A stretch of 14,318 nt of DNA, from positions 3,670 through 17,987 of the forward strand of contig PMJN01000265.1 of assembly GCA_003157445.1 (NCBI GenBank), read 5' to 3'. The position numbers and the translations under genes are program-made. Position 1 is the stretch's first letter. The number at the start of each line of letters is the position of its first letter. The DNA comes from Micrococcales bacterium (lineage in GTDB: Bacteria; Actinomycetota; Actinomycetes; Actinomycetales; Dermatophilaceae). The notes under the pieces are model-generated. The model saw only the letters and a program-made list of their open reading frames with translations. It made no database searches and was not told the DNA's origin. Below, one piece after another: positions 1 to 5,923 of this stretch.

Positions 1-1
1 G

Positions 2-349
2 CTGGGACAGTCCTGTGTCGTGGCTACCGATGCGCGGCGCAAGGAGGTCTACTGGGCGCGTTATGACATCACCGCTGGCGCAGTGGTGCGCAGGGGCGAG
101 CCGATGGTCGGCAAGGCCGAGGCCATCCCCGAGCAGGTGCGGTCTCTGCCCGTGGTCGGGCGAGGTGGCGTCCTGTACGCCGACTGGTTCGGCCGGCGAC
201 TGGGCCCCCTCGATGTCAGTGCCGGGGCCTTGGCGGGGCTTGCGGCACGCAGGCTGGCAGCTGGGCACGAGCTTCCCGGCGCCGACCCGATGTACCTGCG
301 TCGCCCCGATGCGACTCCGCGGACCCTGCGCACGCTGGTCATGCCATGA
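2..349 (+). CDS. tsaB: TsaB, tRNA threonylcarbamoyladenosine complex subunit (C-terminal part)
   Basis: The reading frame is open from the first bases of the window and has lost its N-terminus to the window edge; about 115 residues remain. Near its start it reads VVATDARRKEVYWARYD, which matches the TsaB/YeaZ segment where 'DARR.EVYWA' follows the first subdomain. TsaB is the inactive ASKHA paralogue that dimerises with TsaD in the cytoplasm and is needed for transfer of threonylcarbamoyl to A37 of ANN-decoding tRNAs. Its TGA stop shares four bases with the next ATG (ATGA), so translation is probably coupled to rimI. The order tsaB-rimI-tsaD is the common actinobacterial arrangement and strongly supports the call. 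No catalytic residue can be checked in this fragment. Confidence 0.88.
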   Translation: MGQSCVVATDARRKEVYWARYDITAGAVVRRGEPMVGKAEAIPEQVRSLPVVGRGGVLYADWFGRRLGPLDVSAGALAGLAARRLAAGHELPGADPMYLRRPDATPRTLRTLVMP

Positions 350-930
350 CCCCCTCTGATGGAACGCTGAAGAAGACCCCGCCCGAGTCGTCCTTGCGTG
401 AGTCATCCATGCCCGAGACGACGTTGCGCGAGATGACCTGGCGGGACATCGCGGCACTGACCGCGCTCGAGCCTGAACTGTTCGCCCACGATGCATGGTC
501 AGATCGGACTTGGTGGGCCGAGCTGGCTGGCCGACCACGACGTTCCTACGTCGTCGGTGAGCAAAGTGGCACCTTGGTCGGGTACGCCGGAGTCGACTGT
601 GGTGGCGAGGTCGCTGACGTCATGACCATTGCGGTTGCTCGGCCGGCCCAGGGGCAGGGGCTGGGCACGGTGTTGATGCACTGGCTCATTGCCGAGGCTC
701 GACGGGCCGGCGCCGAGCATCTGATGCTCGAGGTTCGGGCGGACAACGCTGTGGCGCAACGGCTCTACTCCAATGCAGGCTTTGCGAACCTGAGCGTGCG
801 GCGCAAGTACTACCAGCCGGGGGACGTGGACGCACTCATCATGAGGATGCATCTGTGGGACATGACCGAGGACGAGACTGAGGACCCTAGTGAGGACCCG
901 TCTGAGTCAGCCAGCGAGGTGAGAGCGTGA
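346..930 (+). CDS. rimI: RimI-type ribosomal protein/N-terminal alanine acetyltransferase (GNAT)
   Basis: GNAT fold acetyltransferase of 194 codons from the ATG that overlaps the tsaB stop. The acetyl-CoA pyrophosphate loop is at residues 98-107 ([10 protein letters not shown]). It is followed by the RimI-typical [21 protein letters not shown] (about 126-146, cited here as separate motifs LEVR, N134 and LYxxxGF) and RRKYY at 152-156. RimI acetylates the N-terminal alanine of ribosomal protein S18, and in actinobacteria it is usually encoded between tsaB and tsaD. Residues 1-22 are an extension unlike the family. An internal ATG at 409 ([11 protein letters not shown]) would give a 173-residue protein of more usual length, but the ATGA overlap favours 346. 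The C-terminus carries an acidic tail (about 173-192, rich in Asp, Glu and Ser). The TGA overlaps the tsaD GTG by four bases. Confidence 0.88.
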   Translation: MTPSDGTLKKTPPESSLRESSMPETTLREMTWRDIAALTALEPELFAHDAWSDRTWWAELAGRPRRSYVVGEQSGTLVGYAGVDCGGEVADVMTIAVARPAQGQGLGTVLMHWLIAEARRAGAEHLMLEVRADNAVAQRLYSNAGFANLSVRRKYYQPGDVDALIMRMHLWDMTEDETEDPSEDPSESASEVRA

Positions 931-1970
931 CTGGCCCCTTGGTGCTCGGAATCGAGAGCTCCTGCGACGAGACCGGTGTCGGGATCGTAAGAGGTCACAC
1001 GCTGCTGGCCGACGCCGTGGCCAGCAGCGTCGAGGAGCACGCACGATTTGGCGGAGTGGTGCCGGAGGTGGCCAGTCGCGCCCACCTTGAGGCCATGGTG
1101 CCGATGATCGAGGCAGCCTGCCGCGAGGCCGAGATTCGCCTTGATGACCTCGACGCGATCGCGGTCACTGCCGGTCCGGGTCTGGCTGGAGCACTGCTGG
1201 TGGGAGTTGCGGCGGCCAAGGCGCTTTCGGTTGCCCTTGGCAAACCGCTCTATGGCGTCAACCACCTGGCCGCCCATGTGGCCGTCGATGTCGTGGAGCA
1301 CGGCGCGCTCGCAGAGCCAACGATGGCGATGCTGGTCTCCGGCGGACACTCCAGCCTGCTTCTGGTTCCCGATGTCACCAATGACGTGCGATCGCTGGGA
1401 AGCACGATCGACGATGCCGCGGGGGAGGCCTTCGACAAGGTGGCCAGGGTCCTGGGCCTGCCCTTTCCTGGCGGGCCACAAGTGGATCGGGTCTCTAGAG
1501 AGGGCAACTCAGCCTTTGTGGCCTTCCCGCGCGGCCTGACCTCGGGCCGTGACATGGAGCGCCACCGTTTCGACTTCTCGTTCTCCGGTCTCAAGACGTC
1601 CGTGGCACGCTGGGTGGATGCGCGCGAACGCGCCGGCGAGCCGGTTCCGGTGGCTGACGTGGCGGCGAGCTTCCAGGAGGCGGTGGTCGACGTGTTGACG
1701 CGTAAGGCCGTCCTGGCCTGCCGTGAGTATGGTGTCAACGACCTGCTGATCGGCGGTGGGGTCGCGGCTAACACGCGACTGCGCGCCATGGCCCAGGAAC
1801 GTTGCGATACCGCAGGGATCCGGCTGCGGGTTCCACGGCCCGGTCTGTGCACCGACAACGGGGCGATGGTGGCAGCGCTGGGCGCTGCGATGGTTGCCAG
1901 AGGCAGGGTTCCATCTGCCCTGGACCTGCCCGCCGACTCGTCGATGCCGGTTACCCTGGTCCAGGTTTGA
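927..1970 (+). CDS. tsaD: TsaD, tRNA N6-adenosine threonylcarbamoyltransferase
   Basis: Catalytic subunit of t6A37 synthesis, moving threonylcarbamoyl from TC-AMP to tRNA A37. The 347 residues are full length for the Kae1/TsaD family. Visible landmarks are IESSCDETG (9-17), the metal-binding NHLAAH with H113 and H117, SGGH (138-141), the nucleotide-loop segment [19 protein letters not shown] (166-184), FSFSGLKT (217-224), [11 protein letters not shown] (277-287) and the third metal ligand D310 in TDNGAM. The GTG start overlaps the rimI stop and has a good Shine-Dalgarno sequence (GAGGTGAG) a few bases upstream. No key residue is missing. Its stop codon (1968-1970) is embedded in an IS200/IS605-type right-end motif, so the gene ends exactly at an old insertion junction. 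The encoded C-terminus ([11 protein letters not shown]) still looks normal, so the insertion probably did not truncate the protein. Confidence 0.97.
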   Translation: MTGPLVLGIESSCDETGVGIVRGHTLLADAVASSVEEHARFGGVVPEVASRAHLEAMVPMIEAACREAEIRLDDLDAIAVTAGPGLAGALLVGVAAAKALSVALGKPLYGVNHLAAHVAVDVVEHGALAEPTMAMLVSGGHSSLLLVPDVTNDVRSLGSTIDDAAGEAFDKVARVLGLPFPGGPQVDRVSREGNSAFVAFPRGLTSGRDMERHRFDFSFSGLKTSVARWVDARERAGEPVPVADVAASFQEAVVDVLTRKAVLACREYGVNDLLIGGGVAANTRLRAMAQERCDTAGIRLRVPRPGLCTDNGAMVAALGAAMVARGRVPSALDLPADSSMPVTLVQV

Positions 1971-2002
1971 CATCCTCCCGGCCATGAAATGACCAGGATT
2001 CC
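1967..2002 (-). mobile_element. Solo right-end motif of a TnpB-bearing IS (IS200/IS605 or IS607 type)
   Basis: Read on the minus strand this is GGAATCC, then a 9-bp stem (CCTGGTCAT / ATGGCCGGG with two G.U wobbles around a TTC loop), then GAGGATGTCAA. That layout (GAATCC - GC-rich hairpin - GAGGATGTCA) is the familiar terminal signature next to tnpB genes, where it forms the 3' end of the omega-RNA scaffold. The wobble pairs are allowed only in minus-strand RNA; the plus strand has C.A mismatches, so the element pointed leftward towards tsaD. The outer TTGACA contains the tsaD TGA. No tnpB frame is readable in the 250 bases upstream of the motif, so this is a lone end. It may also serve as a transcription terminator for the tsaD operon. 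Confidence 0.6.
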
Positions 2003-2253
2003 AACTTGCTACCCGGAGGCATGTTGAGGTTCGCGCTTGACACAAAGAGCCAAGACTGGCCAAGTCTGCACGCGCTGGCACGCCATGGCCTGGCGTGGTT
2101 CCCTGCGGTTCCTGCAAGTGAAGAAGCAGAACAGGTCGGTTATCGCCTGTCAGCGTTGAACGTACAAGTCCTCCACCGAGCGCCGGAAGGGTTTCTTGGC
2201 GGGCCTGAACGAGCGGGTTTGCACCCAAGGCGCGTACTGATGAAAGGCCTGAT
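2003..2253. other. Intergenic segment, probable decayed insertion-sequence DNA
   Basis: About 250 bases between the tsaD-proximal IS end and the nucleoside hydrolase. I recognise no gene here. A plus-strand frame from ATG 2021 runs 78 codons and ends with TGA overlapping the GTG at 2254. It has no recognisable motif, and its third-position G/C use looks clearly weaker than in the neighbouring genes, so I treat it as chance. The minus strand, where a tnpB tail would be expected given the end motif, shows no CxxC/HRD zinc-ribbon pattern in any frame. The only usable signal is AAAGG about eight bases before the GTG of the next gene. Confidence 0.4.
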
Positions 2254-3240
2254 GTGACCGGGCCGGTGCCGGTCGTCCTTGATGTCGACACCGGGGTGGA
2301 CGACGCTTGTGCTCTGCTGCTGGCTGGGTTGCATCCGGACGTGGACCTTCGGGCCGTCACCTGTGTCGGCGGCAACGTCAGCGTGGACGAGGTCGTCGCC
2401 AACACCTTGACGGTGCTCCAAGTTGCTGGCCGCGGCGATGTCGCGGTAGCCCGCGGCGCGCCTAGACCGCTGCTTGAGCCTGTTAGCCATGCCCGGCACG
2501 TTCACGGAGGTGACGGTCTGGGCGACCTTGGCTGGCCATCGCCGGACGCTCGCCCCGACCCGAGGCATGCCGTCGAACTGCTCGCAGACCTGCTGAACGA
2601 GGCGGCCTCGGCGGGGCCGGCCGCTCTGATTACGTTGGTGACGTTGGCGCCGCTGACCAACATCGCACTTCTGCTGCGAACCTATCCGCAGGCCGCTGCC
2701 GGGCTGGCCGAGATTATCTTCATGGGCGGTGCGGCCAACGTCGGTAATGCCACCGCCTCTGCCGAGTTCAACGTCTGGCACGACCCCGAGGCGGCAGCCA
2801 TCGTCCTGCAATCGGCTGCCGAACTGGATATCCCGGTGGTGATGTACGGCCTGGATGTCTTCTATGACGTGTTGGTCACCCGCGAACAGGCTGTCGAGCT
2901 CATTGCGGTCGGTGGCCATGGGCCAGCCGAGCTCGCGGGGCGGCTCATCGACTTTCAATGTGATCGTTTCGGCCAGCCCCAGGCGACCATTGGTGATGCG
3001 GGAGCAGTCTGCGCGGTGATTGATCGCACGGGGCTGAGCACGACGCGCCTGCCTGTGCGGGTGGAGCTGGCCGGGACCTACTCACGTGGCCGAACCATTG
3101 TCGACCGTCGCGACTGGGCGGGGGACATCGCCCATGATCCGCATGGGATGGCCCCTACGGCGGTGGAGGTGGCACTGTCGGTGGACGCTGATCGGTATGC
3201 CCAGCTGTGGCTGCGAACGGTCAAGGCCGGTAGGCGCTGA
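2254..3240 (+). CDS. Nucleoside hydrolase (inosine-uridine preferring family)
   Basis: Hydrolyses the N-glycosidic bond of ribonucleosides to free base plus ribose in the cytoplasm. The 328 residues match the family length. The N-terminal calcium-binding cluster is LDVDTGVDDA (9-18, with D10, D12, D16, D17). It is followed by THLAPLTN-like TLAPLTNIA (130-138), FMGGAANVGN (156-165) and EFNVWHDPEAA (171-181), which carries the substrate-binding Asn and Asp. The late active-site motif reads IGDAGAVCAVID (246-257). Asp248 is present, but the preceding position, His in many family members (HDA/HDP), is Gly247. GTG start with AAAGG upstream. Its TGA shares one base with the ribokinase ATG, so the two are an operon, and free ribose is probably passed on to the kinase. 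Substrate preference cannot be read from the sequence. Confidence 0.9.
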   Translation: MTGPVPVVLDVDTGVDDACALLLAGLHPDVDLRAVTCVGGNVSVDEVVANTLTVLQVAGRGDVAVARGAPRPLLEPVSHARHVHGGDGLGDLGWPSPDARPDPRHAVELLADLLNEAASAGPAALITLVTLAPLTNIALLLRTYPQAAAGLAEIIFMGGAANVGNATASAEFNVWHDPEAAAIVLQSAAELDIPVVMYGLDVFYDVLVTREQAVELIAVGGHGPAELAGRLIDFQCDRFGQPQATIGDAGAVCAVIDRTGLSTTRLPVRVELAGTYSRGRTIVDRRDWAGDIAHDPHGMAPTAVEVALSVDADRYAQLWLRTVKAGRR

Positions 3241-4070
3241 TGGGCCGGGTTGTCGTGGTCGGCTCGCTCAACATCGACCTGATGACCCATGTCGAGCGGC
3301 ACCCAAAGCCCGGCGAGAGCGTGATGGGCACGGGCCTGCAGCGGTTGGCGGGGGGCAAGGGTGCCAACCAGGCGGTGGCAGCCGCCGCGGCCGGCGCCGC
3401 GGTCGTGATGGTCGGCTGTGTGGGTTCGGACGAGGCAGGATCCGCCTATGTCGCCAGGCTGACGGCTTTGGGTGTTGATGCCACAAGGATCCGGGTGGTG
3501 CCCGACTGCCCCACCGGTCATGGCCTTATCACCGTTGACGACGTAGGCGAGAACTCGATCGTCGTGGTCGCCGGCGCCAATGCCGCGCTGGCCGTGGACG
3601 ACCTTGAGGTACTGGACTCGGTCGGTCCCGGCGACGTCGTACTGCTGCAGCTGGAGCTCCCGCTGGAGGTGGTCAACGCCGCAGTCCGGCGGGCGTCGGC
3701 CACAGGTGCTCGGGTCGTCCTGAACCTGGCACCGTATGCCGCCGTGCCACCGGACGTGGTCGCCCTTGCCGACCCGCTGGTGGTCAACGAGCACGAGGCC
3801 CTGCTGCTGGCCGACTCGCAGGGCATGCCGGCTTCGTTGGTGGTGACGTTCGGCGCCGCCGGCGCGGCCTGGGAGGGTGACCAACTGAGCGGGCCGGTGG
3901 TCGCCCCACCAGAGGTGCTTGACACCACGGGCGCCGGCGACGCGTTCTGTGGGGCGCTGAGTGCCGCACTGGCCGCCGGAACTAACCGCCATGAGGCTCT
4001 GCAGGCGGCACTGGCCGCTGGCGCCGATGCGGTCAGACACGTCGGGGCGCAACGCGATCCCGCGCTGTGA
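3240..4070 (+). CDS. rbsK: Ribokinase (PfkB family)
   Basis: Phosphorylates D-ribose to ribose 5-phosphate with ATP. PfkB-fold landmarks are the N-terminal VVVVGSLNIDLMT (4-16), the sugar-binding GGKGANQA (38-45), GCVGSDEAG (59-67), VLNLAPYA (160-167), LVVNEHEA (180-187), VTFGAAGA (202-209) and the C-terminal anion hole/catalytic motif DTTGAGDAFCG (228-238), with D234 the expected base. At 276 residues it is about 30 shorter than E. coli RbsK but within the range of actinobacterial ribokinases. It overlaps the nucleoside hydrolase by one base (TGATG). No rbs transporter genes or LacI-type regulator are nearby, so the ribose is more likely to come from nucleoside cleavage than from uptake. Another pentose or nucleoside substrate cannot be excluded, but the motifs fit ribokinase best. 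Confidence 0.9.
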   Translation: MGRVVVVGSLNIDLMTHVERHPKPGESVMGTGLQRLAGGKGANQAVAAAAAGAAVVMVGCVGSDEAGSAYVARLTALGVDATRIRVVPDCPTGHGLITVDDVGENSIVVVAGANAALAVDDLEVLDSVGPGDVVLLQLELPLEVVNAAVRRASATGARVVLNLAPYAAVPPDVVALADPLVVNEHEALLLADSQGMPASLVVTFGAAGAAWEGDQLSGPVVAPPEVLDTTGAGDAFCGALSAALAAGTNRHEALQAALAAGADAVRHVGAQRDPAL

Positions 4071-4119
4071 GGCACGTTCGGCGGGTTTGGCCCGGCCTGG
4101 ATGTGGCAGGATCGTCAGA

Positions 4120-5829
4120 GTGAATCCGTCGACCGCTCTGGCTACGGTTGTTGTCGACGAGCTGGTTCGCCTCGGAGTTCGTGAGGCCGTCCTGTGTCCC
4201 GGCTCCCGATCTGCGGCGTTTGCCTACGCGTTGCAGGAGGCTGATCGCGTGGGCCGGCTTCGGCTGCACGTGCGGGTGGATGAGCGCTCCGCGGCGTTCC
4301 TGGCCCTTGGTCTGGCAAAGCTCACCCGCGTGCCGGCGGCCGTGTTCACAACCTCCGGGACAGCGGTAGCCAACCTGCATCCGGCTGTCCTTGAGGCCAG
4401 CCACGCCGCGGTGCCGTTGATCATCATCAGCGCCGACCGTCCAGCCGAGCTGCAAGGGACAGGGGCGAACCAGACCACCGACCAGAGCCACATCTTCGGC
4501 GCTGCGGTTGTCTTGTTCCATCAGCTCGGTGCCCCTGAGCGTCGCGATGGCCAGAACGCGGTATGGCGCTCCGCGGTGGGCCGGCTCTATGCGGCTGCCG
4601 TCGGGGCCAGAGGGCCGGACGCCGGTCCGGTGCACCTCAACGTGCCTCTGCGGGAGCCGCTGGTGCCCGATCTTGGGCCGGGCGGATGGCCGGAGAGCCT
4701 CCAAGGGCGAAGCGGCGGCGCGCCCTGGGTCAGTGTCTCATCAGCCAATCTGCAGGTTGTGGGCCTGGGCTGTGTTCCCCGAACTCTGATCGTGCTCGGG
4801 GATCTGCCCGACCCGGCCATGGCCTCGGAGGTGAGCGAACTCGCCCGGGCTTCGGGGTGGCCGCTCATCGCGGAGCCGTTTGGTGCCCACGACGCCAGCC
4901 TGCAGGTCCCGCACGGTCCTCTGTTGCTCACCGCAGACCAATGGCTGAGCGGGCATCTACCTGATCGGGTCCTGGTCGTCGGGCGGATCACGCTCTCGCG
5001 CCCGGTGGGCGATCTCTTGCGCAACCCATCAGTGCGGGTGGAGGTCGTGGCAGCTCAGTCGAACTGGCCGGATCCTTCTCACGTCGCGACGGTTGTCTAC
5101 CCCTTTGAAGTTGTGCGGGCATCTATCCCGGACGGACTGCAGGTCGACCAGGACTGGGCGCGGGGGTGGGCCGAGGCGGGCCGACTGTTGTCGAAGGCTG
5201 CCCGAATGGTCATCGAGTCGTCCTGGCCGAGCGGGCTTGGCATCGCTGCCGCCGTGTTGGCTGAGCTGCCCTCCCAATCGTCCTTGTTTGTAGGTTCGTC
5301 CAACTCGGTTCGTGATGTCGACCTGGCTATGTCGTCATCAGCAAGAAGCGCACCGCTGACCGTCTTGGCCAGCCGCGGACTGGCCGGTATCGACGGGTGC
5401 GTCTCGACCGCAGTCGGCCTCGCCCTCGCGCAGCCGCAGCAAGCGGCATACGCGTTGATGGGCGACCTCACGTTCCTGCACGACAGCAACGGTCTGCTCA
5501 TGGGTCCGCGCGAGCCGCATCCTGACCTGACGATCGTGGTGGCCAACGACGACGGAGGTGGCATCTTCACCTTGTTGGAGCCTGGCGAGCCGCGCAGGGC
5601 AAGAGACTTCGAACGCGTTTTCGGAACCCCGACGGGCGTATCCATCCTCGACATCTGCCGCGGGCACGCGGTCAGACACACACTGGCCTCAACGCAGGCG
5701 GAACTGCGCGCAGTTCTGCGGCAGCGTCCCGACGGTCTCGGCGTGGTCGAGGTACGCATTGACCGCGCCGGGCACCGTGACCTGCACGCCGAGCTTCGAG
5801 CGGCGGCTTCTCAGAGCCTGCAGACCTAG
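4120..5829 (+). CDS. menD: MenD, SEPHCHC synthase
   Basis: ThDP-dependent enzyme adding the succinyl semialdehyde unit of 2-oxoglutarate to isochorismate, the second committed step of menaquinone synthesis. I place the start at GTG 4120 (MNPSTALATVVVDELVRLGV), preceded by GGCAGGA. The frame is open further upstream, but that part overlaps rbsK and lacks MenD similarity. The product has 569 residues, a normal length. Seen in order: CPGSRSAAFA (26-35), the ThDP-activating Glu in VDERSAAFLALG (E55), TTSGTAVANLHPAV (77-90), ADRPAELQGTGANQTTDQ (105-122), SRGLAGIDG, and the ThDP/Mg site MGDLTFLHD (G448, D449) with ANDDGGGIF (N476). It is separated from menF by the peptidase and IS region, and it lies 49 bases after rbsK on the same strand, so it could be co-transcribed with rbsK. 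Confidence 0.96.
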   Translation: MNPSTALATVVVDELVRLGVREAVLCPGSRSAAFAYALQEADRVGRLRLHVRVDERSAAFLALGLAKLTRVPAAVFTTSGTAVANLHPAVLEASHAAVPLIIISADRPAELQGTGANQTTDQSHIFGAAVVLFHQLGAPERRDGQNAVWRSAVGRLYAAAVGARGPDAGPVHLNVPLREPLVPDLGPGGWPESLQGRSGGAPWVSVSSANLQVVGLGCVPRTLIVLGDLPDPAMASEVSELARASGWPLIAEPFGAHDASLQVPHGPLLLTADQWLSGHLPDRVLVVGRITLSRPVGDLLRNPSVRVEVVAAQSNWPDPSHVATVVYPFEVVRASIPDGLQVDQDWARGWAEAGRLLSKAARMVIESSWPSGLGIAAAVLAELPSQSSLFVGSSNSVRDVDLAMSSSARSAPLTVLASRGLAGIDGCVSTAVGLALAQPQQAAYALMGDLTFLHDSNGLLMGPREPHPDLTIVVANDDGGGIFTLLEPGEPRRARDFERVFGTPTGVSILDICRGHAVRHTLASTQAELRAVLRQRPDGLGVVEVRIDRAGHRDLHAELRAAASQSLQT

Positions 5830-5923
5830 GCGGCCTGGCAGTCCTTGACCGCGAACCTGCAGAGCCTGGCAAGGCCGCGAGATCTCAGGCCGGACAAGAC
5901 CACTGCCTGCGGCAAGTGCAATC

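Noticed and set aside
2021..2257. 78-codon plus-strand frame ending in an overlap with the nucleoside hydrolase start
   Set aside because: Its third-position G/C use is visibly weaker than in the neighbouring genes, no motif is recognised, and it begins only a few bases past an IS end. The ATGTGA overlap alone is not enough.
3961..4119. N-terminal extension of menD by 53 codons
   Set aside because: It lies over the end of rbsK, has no MenD similarity, and GTG 4120 with GGCAGGA upstream begins exactly at the family N-terminus.
5830..5923. Possible bidirectional terminator between convergent menD and the peptidase gene
   Set aside because: Only 4-bp stems can be drawn (for example TGCC-TGC-GGCA), with no T-run, so the evidence is insufficient.
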